DNA of 64,000 bases from Acetobacteraceae bacterium ESL0709 (GCA_029433415.1 JAQTIA010000003.1:1206501-1270500), one strand, 5' to 3'; numbered from the stretch's first letter, positions 54,279-63,867 are shown. The notes: generated by a model from the sequence alone, not told the origin. Made by a program: numbers and translations.

Positions 54279-55208
54279 TCATCGTTCTTCCTTTTTGAAA
54301 AATTCTGCCTGTTCAAAAAGCCAGTCTCTAAAGGCCATGAATTTGGTAATAGACGCGTATTCAGGACGATAAACAACGTAATAAGCCAGTTTGCAGGGTA
54401 CGCAGATATCAGGATAGAGACGCACCAGCCTGCCAGCAGCCAGATCAGCCTGAGCCATGATACTCCGCGCCAAAGCAACACCATGCCCCTCAATCGCCGC
54501 CTGAAGAACTGCAGCTGAATTATTGATCTTCATCCCACGCGGCACTGTCACATCAGACAAGCCCACTTTTTGCAACCATGTCTTCCAGGAGGGAAAGGCA
54601 CTATGATCCTCCATTGAAGAATCATGCAACAGAATCTCTCCCAGCAAACCGTGTGGCGTTATCAAACTCTCTCGCGCGCGCAATAAGGCAGGCGAACAGA
54701 CTGGGTAAATCTCCTCATCCATCAATCTTTCAGATTTCAGGCCCGGCCAGTTCCCCATTCCATAGCGGACACCGATATCTATATCGTGCTCTGTAAAATC
54801 GACAGACCGGCGACTGATATCAAGACGGAGCTCCAGATCAGGATGAGTCTCCTGGAATTTGTCAATTCGCGGCAAAAGCCACTTGGTTGCAAAAGCCGGA
54901 CTAACAGTCACCGTAAGAGTCTTATAGGACGAACCTTCTTTAAGGCGTTCGATGCCAAGATTTAACTGGTCAAAACCCATCTGTATAGCTGGCAGGGCGC
55001 TTTGGGCAGAATCCGTCATGGTCAGTCTTATGCGCCCGCTATGGTGACGCTGGAAAAGAACTACTCCCAGCCATTCTTCCAACTGACGTACAAGCTGCCC
55101 CACTGCCGCAGGCGTCACATTAAGCTCCACTGCTGCCGCTGCAAAACTCTGATGACGGGCACTAGCCTCAAATGCCCTCAGTGCATTCAGATAAATAGGT
55201 GCCTTCAT
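54279..55208 (-). CDS. LysR-family transcriptional regulator (GcvA-like)
   Basis: 309 residues. N-terminal winged helix: LNALRAFEASARHQSFAAAAVELNVTPAAVGQLVRQLEEWLGVVLFQR, typical of the GcvA/AmpR branch. The effector domain follows (LTVTVSPAFATKWLLPRIDKF, DIDIGVRYG). It is divergent from the small gene at 55368, with a 159-bp spacer where it may bind. Target and ligand unknown. Confidence 0.9.
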   Translation of the reverse strand: MKAPIYLNALRAFEASARHQSFAAAAVELNVTPAAVGQLVRQLEEWLGVVLFQRHHSGRIRLTMTDSAQSALPAIQMGFDQLNLGIERLKEGSSYKTLTVTVSPAFATKWLLPRIDKFQETHPDLELRLDISRRSVDFTEHDIDIGVRYGMGNWPGLKSERLMDEEIYPVCSPALLRARESLITPHGLLGEILLHDSSMEDHSAFPSWKTWLQKVGLSDVTVPRGMKINNSAAVLQAAIEGHGVALARSIMAQADLAAGRLVRLYPDICVPCKLAYYVVYRPEYASITKFMAFRDWLFEQAEFFKKEER

Positions 55209-55367
55209 AACAGTAAAGTTTTTCTTTTTCGTATCAAAATTTTATCTCGTTTGCCACTATCACACAAACATGGAAATACTGGCCTTGCGACCGCTGGCAA
55301 GTGGATAGAAACGACTAGAGAAAACAGTTTTTCTTTCCAGCAGTCAAAAAAACAAGGATAGCGTACC

Positions 55368-55694
55368 GTGATTTACCTACAGATTACCTTGAAAATTTCT
55401 GGCGTTAATCGTAACAGGGTTGTGAGTCTTTACCAATATTATGATGCCCTGTTTCTCGAAACGGTTACTGGCGCTCACTCGCGAGAACTTCTCTTACGTT
55501 CTGAGGACCTGCAGGTCATGTATGGTTTTGACACAGAAAAAAATGCGAAAGCTTATTTAAGAAGCTCTCTCTTCACGCAAGACATACTGGGCAGCATCAG
55601 ACCTCTTCTGGATACCTCCCCAGAAATCCGCCTCTATCAGGAACTTTACCCACTTTTATCGGAGAATGAAGCTCTGACGGACAAGGCGGCCTGA
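55368..55694 (+). CDS. Small protein of unknown function, divergent from LysR
   Basis: 108 residues from GTG 55368, with AAGGA ~9 bases upstream. The order beta strand (MIYLQITLKIS), helix (VVSLYQYYDALFLETV), strand (RELLLRSEDLQVMYGF) and helix (TEKNAKAYLRSSLFTQDI) suggests a ferredoxin-like or monooxygenase-type small barrel, but no active-site motif is seen. Classic LysR arrangement: it may be the regulator's target. Function unknown. Confidence 0.6.
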   Translation: MIYLQITLKISGVNRNRVVSLYQYYDALFLETVTGAHSRELLLRSEDLQVMYGFDTEKNAKAYLRSSLFTQDILGSIRPLLDTSPEIRLYQELYPLLSENEALTDKAA

Positions 55695-55785
55695 CGCTTT
55701 TCTCTCTTCCAGAGAATATAGCCAGAAGGGACAGAACAGAAAAAGCCGGAAGGAAATCTTCTGGCTCAATCTGAGCCACGACTGT

Positions 55786-56418
55786 TCAGGTAGACCTCAT
55801 CAGAGACAGAATTTCCTGCCGAGCCTGTGCGTCTTCTGCCCACAGACCATAAGCCTTGCTGGTAACCGTTTTGGAACCGGGAGAGCGCACGCCTCGCAAA
55901 CTCATGCACATATGCTCTCCTTCCATCACCACAAGGACAGCCTTTGGCTCTAGAACATCAACCATAGCCTGCACGATCTGGTCCGTCAGACGCTCCTGCA
56001 ATTGTGGACGACGGGCATACCCCTCCACCAGACGCGCCAATTTGCTCAATCCTGTCAAACGTCCCCCTTCAGGAAGATACGCTACATGGGCCACACCATA
56101 GACAGGTAATAAATGATGCTCACATGTCGACTGGAAACGAATATCCCTGACAATTACCAGCCCGCTATGCTGGTCAGCACTGAACTGTTTTCTGAGATGC
56201 TCCTGCGGATCTTCATAAAGACCGGAGAAAATTTCCAGAAACATTTTGGCCACACGTTGCGGCGTTTCCCGCAAACCTTCACGTTCCGTATTTTCACCCA
56301 ATGCCAATAAAATCTCATGAACGGAACGGGCAATACGCTCCTGAGCATCAGCAGGGCAGATAATCGCTCCGGCTTTTCCTTCCATTGTCGACGAAGGAAA
56401 TAAATCTTTAGCTGACAT
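55786..56418 (-). CDS. folE: GTP cyclohydrolase I
   Basis: First enzyme of folate synthesis (GTP to dihydroneopterin triphosphate), which also supplies QueD. 210 residues. Motifs: EGLRETPQRVAKMF, FQSTCEHHLLPVYGVAHVAYLP (zinc Cys/His), LTGLSKLARLVEGYARRPQLQERL and MEGEHMCMSLRGVRSPGS. Overlaps the folBK gene by 11 bases at its start; last gene of the folP-folBK-folE unit. Confidence 0.95.
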   Translation of the reverse strand: MSAKDLFPSSTMEGKAGAIICPADAQERIARSVHEILLALGENTEREGLRETPQRVAKMFLEIFSGLYEDPQEHLRKQFSADQHSGLVIVRDIRFQSTCEHHLLPVYGVAHVAYLPEGGRLTGLSKLARLVEGYARRPQLQERLTDQIVQAMVDVLEPKAVLVVMEGEHMCMSLRGVRSPGSKTVTSKAYGLWAEDAQARQEILSLMRST

Positions 56419-57301
56419 ACAAATCCTCTAAATACCAAAATGGCGTCTGACCACGCCTGACAGCATCTCCCTCCTTACGAGGAAGGCGCGCCAGAGCGTC
56501 CTTTATAGTACGTCCTGATAACGAAAGCGTTGGATCCAGTTCATAAAGCGGCTCAAGAACAAAAGCACGTTCAAAGAGATGAGGGTGCGGCAACGTCAGA
56601 ACAGGCGTTTTTACCTCTTTCTGTCCATAAAAAAGCACGTCTATGTCAAGAGCGCGCTCACCCCAGTGCCGCCCCGGCGCACGCCCCAGCAAACACTCTG
56701 TCTCCTTGCACAACCGCAAGAGAGCCAATGGATTTAGACTCGTCCGCGCCAGAAGGCAGAGATTGACAAAGGAGGGCTGATCCTCAATACCCCAAGGGGC
56801 GCTATCATAAAGGGATGAAACCCTGTCGAGCTGCACCCCTTCAGTTCTGGCCAAAGTTTCCAGCGCGGCTTTGAGAGTCGCTTCACGCTCGCCTATATTG
56901 GCCCCCAGTGAAAGCCCTATAGACTCCACACGCTTTTTGGTAACCTCCACCGCCACTTCCCTGACCGTATAAGGCAAAGGAGCCGAAGGTTTACGAATTT
57001 CGATACGGACCTCAACAACCTGGGAATAATATTCCAGCACCGCCTGAGCGATACGATCGGCCAATGTCTCAATCAGCTGAAAATTAGCATGACGGCTGAC
57101 GTCCGAAGCAATGCTACATAACTGACTGTAGCAGACAGCCTGCGTGTAATCATCGCCGGTAATCGCCAGATCAATATCAGCCGCAACATCCATACTGATA
57201 AAGAAGCGTTGCCCAAGTCTGGTTTCTTCGGGCAAGACGCCATGATGGGCAAACAGGCAGAGATCCCTCACAAATACGCGTGTCAGGGACGGCTCAATCA
57301 C
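56408..57301 (-). CDS. Fused dihydroneopterin aldolase / HPPK (FolB-FolK)
   Basis: 297 residues joining two consecutive folate enzymes. Residues ~1-125 are FolB: VFVRDLCLFAHHGVLPEETRLGQRF, YSQLCSIASDV and LIETLADRIAQAVL. From ~133 the chain is FolK: IGLSLGANIGEREATL, YDSAPWGIEDQPSFVNL and the signature RHWGERALDIDVLFYG followed by LPHPHLFERAFVL. Start GTG 57301 overlaps the folP stop by 4 bases. The fusion would pass hydroxymethyl-dihydropterin directly between active sites. Confidence 0.93.
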   Translation of the reverse strand: MIEPSLTRVFVRDLCLFAHHGVLPEETRLGQRFFISMDVAADIDLAITGDDYTQAVCYSQLCSIASDVSRHANFQLIETLADRIAQAVLEYYSQVVEVRIEIRKPSAPLPYTVREVAVEVTKKRVESIGLSLGANIGEREATLKAALETLARTEGVQLDRVSSLYDSAPWGIEDQPSFVNLCLLARTSLNPLALLRLCKETECLLGRAPGRHWGERALDIDVLFYGQKEVKTPVLTLPHPHLFERAFVLEPLYELDPTLSLSGRTIKDALARLPRKEGDAVRRGQTPFWYLEDLYVS

Positions 57302-58122
57302 GATACACCTCTGAGCATATAATCGAGCAGAACAGCATCTTCATGAGCCTTCACATCATGGACGCGGAGAATACTGGCCCCCTCCCTGATGCCATAAAGA
57401 TTGGCGGCAATCGTTGCCGGAAGGCGCTCATCTTTTGGTCGCCCCAGAAAATAGCCGAAAAGAGACTTGCGTGAGAGCCCAAGCAGGATGGGCAGCCGAT
57501 ATTCCTGTTTCAGCCAAGCCAGATGCCTTAAAGCCTTAAGATTCTGTTCTGGTGTTTTACCAAAACCTATCCCCGGATCCAGCACTATAGCACCAGAGGC
57601 TATGCCGGCGAAGTGTGCTTTTTCAAGCGAAATATCAAAAAAGCGTCGGAAATCAGCCTTCATGTCAAGATTCGGGTCAATTTCCTCGCGGTTATGCATG
57701 ACCACAAGCTGTGCCCCGTGCGCAGCAACGACTGAGGCCATGTCCCCGTCACGGTGTAACCCCCATATATCGTTGATCATCACAGCGCCTGCTTCCAAGA
57801 CCCGCCTGGCTATCTCGGCCTTCATGGTATCAACGGAAACACAAATCCCTCGGGCAACCAGAGACGTGACGACCGGCGCCAGCCGCCTCCACTCCTCTTC
57901 AACGTCAACCGGGCTGTAACCGGGGCGGGTCGATTCTGCGCCACAATCTATGAGATCTGCCCCCTGCTTCACCAGACGCATGGCATGAGCACAGGCTAAT
58001 TCGGCTTCATAAAAGGCCCCGCCATCAGAAAATGAATCCGGCGTGACGTTCACAATCCCCATAATCAGCGGAGGAACATTACCTTCTTGGCTGGCTCTGA
58101 TCAGATCACCAAGCGTTTTCAA
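57298..58122 (-). CDS. folP: Dihydropteroate synthase
   Basis: Joins hydroxymethyl-dihydropterin pyrophosphate with p-aminobenzoate (from pabB/pabC). 274 residues. Signatures MGIVNVTPDSFSDGG, DCGAESTRPGYSPVD, INDIWGL, VLDPGIGFGKTPEQN and LLGLSRKSLFG. It lies 3 bases after the dsbA-like gene and overlaps folBK. Confidence 0.96.
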   Translation of the reverse strand: MKTLGDLIRASQEGNVPPLIMGIVNVTPDSFSDGGAFYEAELACAHAMRLVKQGADLIDCGAESTRPGYSPVDVEEEWRRLAPVVTSLVARGICVSVDTMKAEIARRVLEAGAVMINDIWGLHRDGDMASVVAAHGAQLVVMHNREEIDPNLDMKADFRRFFDISLEKAHFAGIASGAIVLDPGIGFGKTPEQNLKALRHLAWLKQEYRLPILLGLSRKSLFGYFLGRPKDERLPATIAANLYGIREGASILRVHDVKAHEDAVLLDYMLRGVS

Positions 58123-58125
58123 GGC

Positions 58126-58881
58126 TCAGTGAACCTTTCCAAGAACCTGCTCCATCTGCTCAAGACTGATGGCCCCAGGTATTACAGCAGACTGCCCGAA
58201 AACAAAAGTCGGCGTCCCATCAAGCCCGATAGACTGAGCCTGCCCCACATTGACGGCAATCAGCGCCTTGACAGCCGCCCCCTTCATATCCTGACGAAAC
58301 CTGTCCAGATCAAGGCCCTGTTTTTTGGCAAAATCCTCAATCCTGTCTTGGTCAGGCTTGGCCGCATCATTCATGAGAGCAAGACGCATTTCCTCATAGT
58401 GCCCCTGCAAAGCTGCTGCCAAAATAGCCTGTGACGCCAGAAGGCTGTCAGGGCCGAGAACAGGCACTATTTTTTCGATCAGTCTGACGTCATGATGACG
58501 TTTCAGAAGTTCATCAAGAACGGGCATCATGCGACGACAATAACCGCATCTCGGATCCAGAAACTCAATAATTGTCACTTTACCGTGCGGATTGCCTTTT
58601 ATTGCATAGGCTGGCGCTGTCTCCAGCTCTGTATAATGAGCCTTGACGCCGTTCAGGCTCTGGGTCTGCGTCTGCTCTGTGGCCTTCTGACGTAAAGACT
58701 GAATGGCATCAACCAAAATTTGCGGATCATCTTTTAGCGCCTTATGCATGATCTGCACAATTTCAGCCTGTTCCTGCTGTGTGAAATGGTGTGTTTCTTC
58801 TGCCCGCGCAGTATGGACACCCCCTACCAAAACAGTGCCACAGAAGGCAGTCAGGACTGAAAAGAAAGTCAGACGTTTCAC
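58126..58881 (-). CDS. DsbA/ScsC-family thiol-disulfide oxidoreductase
   Basis: Periplasmic thioredoxin-fold protein, 251 residues. Start GTG 58881 with GGAG upstream. Signal peptide (FFSVLTAFCGTVLVGGVHTARA), an N-terminal helical extension (HFTQQEQAEIVQIMHKALKDDPQILVDAIQ), then the active site FLDPRCGYCRRMMPVLD (CGYC) and the cis-Pro loop GLDGTPTFVFG. The N-terminal stalk resembles trimerising ScsC-type isomerases. Placed at the head of the folate operon, 3 bases before folP, with no evident functional link. Confidence 0.88.
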   Translation of the reverse strand: MKRLTFFSVLTAFCGTVLVGGVHTARAEETHHFTQQEQAEIVQIMHKALKDDPQILVDAIQSLRQKATEQTQTQSLNGVKAHYTELETAPAYAIKGNPHGKVTIIEFLDPRCGYCRRMMPVLDELLKRHHDVRLIEKIVPVLGPDSLLASQAILAAALQGHYEEMRLALMNDAAKPDQDRIEDFAKKQGLDLDRFRQDMKGAAVKALIAVNVGQAQSIGLDGTPTFVFGQSAVIPGAISLEQMEQVLGKVH

Positions 58882-59115
58882 ACAAAATCTCCGCTAGATC
58901 AGTCTCAGAACAAACATACGACAAACAACAAAGTCCTCTTTCCCTATAAATCAGGAAGGGAAAGCTTCAGGGTTAAAAACAGCCTATACCATTTCAGCCT
59001 CTTTCTCGATACTCTTTCATCATGTTATGTTATAGAAACTTGATATTTTGACGTAATCACTATCTATTCAACCGCCTGTCTTCCGCACTGGATTAGAAAC
59101 TGGAGAAACGCCCCC

Positions 59116-60543
59116 GTGGCCCAGCATCAAAGCCCGCTTTCCGCTCAGTCCTCTTGCCTGGCTCCGCACGCGGCCCGGAAACCTGTTTCTGCCAGAAAAT
59201 CCCATAAGAGAAAGGGCCTCTTTCTGGCCGCAGCTCTTTCTGGCCTCCTCCTTAGTGGCTGCGCAGACGTGCATGTCCTTGAACTCATACACCCCAACAC
59301 ACCACCAGGTGGAGGCGGTATTGTTGTCGCCGATGAGCCACAGGCTGCTCTGGTCGGACGGGATGTTCTTGCCCGCGGTGGTAATGCTGCCGACGCCGCT
59401 ACAGCGACTGCCTTTGCATTGGGCGTCACTCTACCTTCACGCGCCTCACTGGGAGGTGGTGGGGCCTGCCTTATCAGCCACCCCGGCCAGGTTGAACCCC
59501 ATGCTGTAACTTTCCTCCCTGAAGCCGGCAGCGGCGAGGGAGATCGTCCAGCCGCTGTTCCCATGATGGCACGCGGGCTTTATTTGCTTCAGTTACATTA
59601 CGGTGCCGTCCAGTTCAGTGACACAATCGACCCTGCCATCAATCTTGCCCAGCAAGGTATCAATGTCAGCAAGCCTTTGGCTGACGACCTGGCTGTTGTC
59701 AGAGGACCTCTCCTTGACGACAGCGCCGCTCTGGCTGTTTTTGGCAAGGAAGGTGATAATATTGTCAATATTGGCGATCTTCTCGTGCAGACGCGTCTGG
59801 CGTCGTTCCTGTCACGTCTCAAACTTGTCGGTGTTGGTGATCTCTATAATGGCGCTCTGGCGCAGGTCTTTATTGATCAGGCCCAGAAAGCTGGTGCTGG
59901 TCTGACACGTGATGACCTGCGCAACGCCCTGCCTAGTGACAGCGCTGCCCTCTATATTTACGAAAAAGGTTATCGTGCTGCGGTGTTGCCACCTCCGGCT
60001 GATGGCGGCCTGGGTGCGCTTATGGCTCTTAAATATAACATCCCTGCCGAAAGTGCTGTTCAGGCCTGGCGTCAATCTGGCCTGAAAACCGTCAAACAGG
60101 CACGTTCCTTTATGGAACAGGAGCATAGCAGTCCTACACCCCTTCCCCCTTTACCCGCATCGACCACCTTTATCGTACGAGATCACGCCGGATTGGTCGT
60201 CGCCTGTGCTCTAACAGACTATAACCTTTTCGGAACAGGCCGCGTAGCCGGTACAACAGGCGTTGTTTTAGGCGCATCTCCCCGAAACTATCCAAAACCA
60301 TTACTGATTGCTGCCGCAACACAAACAACAGATCGAAAAGTCAGGGCTATTCTCACAGCTTCTGGTCTCAATCAGGCTTCGCAGGACGTTGCTGACAGCA
60401 TAGACAGACTCGTCCACGGAAAACCATTCTCCACTTCTGACACCACCCGCATGAACGCCATCATTTGCGAAAACGGGCGCTGTGCAGGTATGACCGATCC
60501 TCACGGAAACGGACTGAGTACATGGACAAAAGCGCCGCACTAA
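59116..60543 (+). CDS. Gamma-glutamyltransferase-like lipoprotein, divergent
   Basis: 475 residues from GTG 59116 (GGAGAAA upstream). A lipobox LLLSGC (Cys49) predicts membrane anchoring. The Ggt fold is recognisable: GGNAADAATATAFALGV, ASLGGGGACL, AQQGINVSKPLADDL, GALAQVFIDQAQKAGAGLTRDDL. The small-subunit start retains a threonine pair (STT 349-351 before FIVRD) where the catalytic Thr would be, and FGTGRVAG. The later PGGS oxyanion region is missing and the chain is ~100 residues shorter than typical Ggt. Activity is therefore doubtful. Single gene upstream of recA. Confidence 0.78.
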   Translation: MAQHQSPLSAQSSCLAPHAARKPVSARKSHKRKGLFLAAALSGLLLSGCADVHVLELIHPNTPPGGGGIVVADEPQAALVGRDVLARGGNAADAATATAFALGVTLPSRASLGGGGACLISHPGQVEPHAVTFLPEAGSGEGDRPAAVPMMARGLYLLQLHYGAVQFSDTIDPAINLAQQGINVSKPLADDLAVVRGPLLDDSAALAVFGKEGDNIVNIGDLLVQTRLASFLSRLKLVGVGDLYNGALAQVFIDQAQKAGAGLTRDDLRNALPSDSAALYIYEKGYRAAVLPPPADGGLGALMALKYNIPAESAVQAWRQSGLKTVKQARSFMEQEHSSPTPLPPLPASTTFIVRDHAGLVVACALTDYNLFGTGRVAGTTGVVLGASPRNYPKPLLIAAATQTTDRKVRAILTASGLNQASQDVADSIDRLVHGKPFSTSDTTRMNAIICENGRCAGMTDPHGNGLSTWTKAPH

Positions 60544-60703
60544 AGCTCTTTTCTTGAAAGCGTAAAAGAGAGCACCAATATAAATAAGGGCTCTCTCCTC
60601 CCCCCATTGCGCCCCATCCCTACATGTGCCCGCGACGTCAGATTTTGTGTCCGGGCATCTTTCTGGACTGGCAGAATTGCCTCCTGTTACTGACGAGGAA
60701 TAC

Positions 60704-61762
60704 ATGGATAAAAACAAAGCTCTGGAAGGTGCCCTCAGCCAGATTGAACGCGCCTTCGGAAAAGGTTCTGTCATGCGGCTTGGGCAACGTCCCATAGAAC
60801 AGGTTGAAGTTATTTCGACGGGTTCTATTGGTCTTGATATAGGCCTGGGCATTGGCGGGTTGCCTCGTGGTCGTATTGTTGAAATTTACGGACCTGAAAG
60901 CTCAGGCAAAACCACACTGGCTCTCCACGTTCTGGCCGAAGCGCAGAAAAAAGGCGGGACAGTAGCTTTTATTGATGCCGAGCATGCTCTCGATCCCATT
61001 TACGCCCGCAAGCTTGGCGTCAATATAGACGAATTACTGCTCAGCCAGCCCGATGCCGGGGAACAAGCGCTGGAAATTGCTGATACACTCGTCCGTTCAG
61101 GTGCCATTGATGTATTGGTCGTTGATTCTGTTGCCGCCCTTGTGCCACGCGCCGAGCTGGAAGGCGATATGGGAGACAGTCACGTCGGCCTTCACGCCCG
61201 ACTGATGAGTCAGGCACTGCGTAAACTGACCAGCACTGTCGCGCGTTCGAACACCCTGGTTATTTTCCTGAATCAGCTCCGGATGAAAATCGGCGTCATG
61301 TTCGGCAATCCAGAAACCACAACAGGCGGAAACGCCCTGAAATTCTATTCTTCCGTCCGGCTCGACATCAGACGCATCGGCTCCATCAAGAACAAGGATG
61401 AAGTGGTTGGAAACCAGACACGCGTAAAAGTCGTCAAGAACAAAATGGCGCCTCCTTTCCGGCAGGTCGAATTTGATATCATGTACGGAGAGGGAATTAG
61501 CAAGCTGGGAGAACTTCTTGATCTCGGGGTCAAGGCCAATATCGTCGAAAAATCGGGTGCCTGGTATTCCTACGACAGTACGCGGATCGGTCAGGGACGC
61601 GAAAATGCCAAACAATATCTGCATGACCATCCTGAAACGGCCGATTCTATCGAACAGCGTATCCGCGCGGATGCCGGTATTCTTGCCCACTCTCTTCTCT
61701 CCGGCGAAGAAGAAGGCGACGAGGGAAACACTCCGCGCGACACGCTCCCTCTGGAAGACTGA
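60704..61762 (+). CDS. recA: RecA recombinase
   Basis: Homologous recombination and SOS co-protease. Start at ATG 60704 ([24 protein letters not shown]) with GAGGAA 5 bases before; a GTG at 60626 would add 26 atypical residues. 352 residues. Walker [36 protein letters not shown] and [28 protein letters not shown] (loop L2) are intact. The acidic C-terminus (EEEGDEGNT) is typical. I saw no convincing LexA box in the upstream 150 bases. Confidence 0.97.
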   Translation: MDKNKALEGALSQIERAFGKGSVMRLGQRPIEQVEVISTGSIGLDIGLGIGGLPRGRIVEIYGPESSGKTTLALHVLAEAQKKGGTVAFIDAEHALDPIYARKLGVNIDELLLSQPDAGEQALEIADTLVRSGAIDVLVVDSVAALVPRAELEGDMGDSHVGLHARLMSQALRKLTSTVARSNTLVIFLNQLRMKIGVMFGNPETTTGGNALKFYSSVRLDIRRIGSIKNKDEVVGNQTRVKVVKNKMAPPFRQVEFDIMYGEGISKLGELLDLGVKANIVEKSGAWYSYDSTRIGQGRENAKQYLHDHPETADSIEQRIRADAGILAHSLLSGEEEGDEGNTPRDTLPLED

Positions 61763-61804
61763 CTGCGGAAGCTTTTTTCCCTATTTATTAAACGCCCATT
61801 AAAA

Positions 61805-61834
61805 AACCCCGCCTTCCTCCCGGAAAGCGGGGTT
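61805..61834. terminator. Bidirectional terminator between recA and the ferritin-like gene
   Basis: AACCCCGC (61805-61812) pairs with GCGGGGTT (61827-61834), with a 14-base loop. The minus-strand transcript ends in a run of six Ts (strong terminator for the ferritin-like gene). The plus side has TCTCACTTTTT, weaker. Confidence 0.8.
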
Positions 61835-61863
61835 CTCACTTTTTAACCTGTCAGAACCAGTTA

Positions 61864-62898
61864 TCAACTCGCGTCCGACAAAGCCTCATATTGTACCGGC
61901 TCAGGCTTCTCCCCATGAAGTTTCCGCCAGAATTTCACAGCTTTAATCGCAACTCGCGCTGCAAAAGGCGCAAGTTTCGGACGAACCAATCTGGGATCAT
62001 AACCCGCAAAACGGCGCTCATCTTCCTTAAGGCAAAGTTCCATTAGCCCGACGAAATCAACCTGCTGATCTGTCATGCTCTTGGCACCTGTAACCGTGAA
62101 GTTATTATCCTGTGTGTGTTCAACGCCCTTGTCATCAATCGTCCGCACAAGATCAAGCCGCTCATAGAGCAAGAAAAACAGAACAGCAATCACACGCAGC
62201 TCAAACCATGGACGTTTCCAGAAAGGCATGACGGCGCGATGATAGGCCAGCCAATTGGCAAAAAGCAGGATATGGCGGCATTCTTCCTGCATCACAGGCT
62301 CGAATGTCTCAATCAGTTCCATCGGAAAAAGACCAGCTTTCTCGGCGAGCGCAAACAATCCAAAAGCGAAGAAACTGTCCCAGCACTCCGAAAAACCCGT
62401 CACCAAATAAGCCCATTCTGTGTCTTTAGGTTCAATATAGGCTGTCTCGGGTGCCATAGGGATTTTATAGTGCTCAACCATACGGGAGAGCACTTCCTTA
62501 TGGCGATTCTCTTCCCACGCATTGCGTGAAATAGCATCTTTAATGTCTGGATCAGTCAGCATATCAGCATAGGCCGCCATACGCAGACGGGCCTTGCCCT
62601 CCGTCTGAACAGCAATATCCCAGATCGGCAAAGATGTAATGCGCTTCAATGTTTCTGGATCAAGGTCGGGCCATGCAATAACGGAAGGCTTATATGGGTT
62701 GAATGTTTCCCTGAACATATCAGCCATGGCCTTTTTATGTTGAGGCGTCCCCGGCTTAAGAGGCCCCCTGATCGGGCTGCTCCAATGACGGGCCTGATAG
62801 TCGGCCTCGGCCAGAGTCTTCTCAGAAGGCTGATCGGGCAGGTGTGAATAAATATCTGCAAGACTTTTTTTTGCGGTATTATTTGTCACGTCACTCAC
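61864..62898 (-). CDS. Ferritin-like di-iron protein of unknown function
   Basis: 344 residues from GTG 62898 (AAGGAGC ~6 bases upstream). Four helix-borne metal ligands fit a carboxylate-bridged di-iron centre: E100 (AVQTEGKARL), E130-x-x-H133 (WEENRHKEV), E171 (GFSECWDSF) and E206-x-x-H209 (MQEECRHILLF). A hydrophobic region near 230-245 (IAVLFFLLYERL) may touch the membrane. Di-iron hydroxylases and tRNA hydroxylase MiaE use such centres, but I recognise no specific enzyme. It is 15 bases downstream of a ClpP-like gene and probably co-transcribed. Confidence 0.75.
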   Translation of the reverse strand: MSDVTNNTAKKSLADIYSHLPDQPSEKTLAEADYQARHWSSPIRGPLKPGTPQHKKAMADMFRETFNPYKPSVIAWPDLDPETLKRITSLPIWDIAVQTEGKARLRMAAYADMLTDPDIKDAISRNAWEENRHKEVLSRMVEHYKIPMAPETAYIEPKDTEWAYLVTGFSECWDSFFAFGLFALAEKAGLFPMELIETFEPVMQEECRHILLFANWLAYHRAVMPFWKRPWFELRVIAVLFFLLYERLDLVRTIDDKGVEHTQDNNFTVTGAKSMTDQQVDFVGLMELCLKEDERRFAGYDPRLVRPKLAPFAARVAIKAVKFWRKLHGEKPEPVQYEALSDAS

Positions 62899-62913
62899 GG
62901 CGTGCTCCTTTCC

Positions 62914-63651
62914 TTACTCTGGAGCTGAGGGGTTTCTGATATCGGCTGCCGAGCTGATGATACGGCTGACCAGACCGTAGTCCACCGCCTCCTGAGCTGA
63001 CATCCAGTAATTGCGGTCCGTATCACGAGCAATTTTTTCGTAACTCTGCCCGGTCTCACGCGCGAAAATCCGGTTAAGACGCTCACGCATTTTAATAATT
63101 TCACGAGCTTCGATATCAATATCCGTTGCCGGACCACGTACCCCGCCCATAGGTTGGTGCAACAGGAAGCGGGTATTGGGGAGGCATAGGCGACGATCTG
63201 GCTGGCCAGCAGCAAAAATCAGCGCCCCTGCTGAGGCCACCCATCCCGTACCGATGATGGTAATGGGGGCCATTGTATCCACCAAGCGAATCATGTCATG
63301 AATGGTATCGCCACTCTCGACATGCCCCCCGGGAGAATTTACGTAAATATCAATCGGCTTATCCGAATCGCCTGCCAGTGCCAGAAGACGCGCCGTTACT
63401 TCCTTTGCCAGGCGATCATTAATCCCGCCGAAAATCAGCACTTTACGCTGTTTAAAAAGCCTGTCTTCCATTTCAGGAGACGATTTCCCGGTATCCTTAT
63501 CTTCCGCTTCTCCGTCAGGATCTTCCGGCTTGTCTGGATCTTCTTCGTCAAAACGACTCAGGACAACACATCCAGATGAGGTGTCATTACGCCCCACTCC
63601 GGCCTTGTGCTTACTGTCTCCAAAATCACGATATCGTGTATGCTTTATCAT
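62914..63651 (-). CDS. ClpP-family serine protease with acidic N-terminal extension
   Basis: 245 residues. The ClpP core starts at ~60 ([24 protein letters not shown]). The catalytic triad is complete: S140 (GWVASAGAL), H165 (FLLHQPMGG) and D210 ([20 protein letters not shown]). The substrate-path segment [18 protein letters not shown] is standard. Before the core is ~60 residues with an acidic low-complexity run ([17 protein letters not shown]). Start ATG 63651 with AGGA upstream. No clpX adjoins, so it is probably a ClpP paralogue and not the main clpP. Confidence 0.88.
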   Translation of the reverse strand: MIKHTRYRDFGDSKHKAGVGRNDTSSGCVVLSRFDEEDPDKPEDPDGEAEDKDTGKSSPEMEDRLFKQRKVLIFGGINDRLAKEVTARLLALAGDSDKPIDIYVNSPGGHVESGDTIHDMIRLVDTMAPITIIGTGWVASAGALIFAAGQPDRRLCLPNTRFLLHQPMGGVRGPATDIDIEAREIIKMRERLNRIFARETGQSYEKIARDTDRNYWMSAQEAVDYGLVSRIISSAADIRNPSAPE

Positions 63652-63867
63652 TATTTTATCCTGCGCTCGCTTTTTTCATATGCCAAGAGATAAAGTTTTT
63701 CTTTGCACCATAAAATAATCTTAAAGCCAGCTGAACCCCTCCCCCTGCTTGCGAGAGAAAGAAGAGACGTTTATCGTGTGCTTTTCTTGTCCCCTTAGAG
63801 CATGTCGCTCTATCAATCATTGATTCATGTCATTTTCCGACGCTGTGCTGATGGACTGTAACCTACT

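Noticed and set aside
54236-54493. N-terminal extension of the Mrr-like protein
   Set aside because: Overlaps the 3' end of the lysR gene on the same strand in another frame; Trp/Arg-rich shadow sequence.
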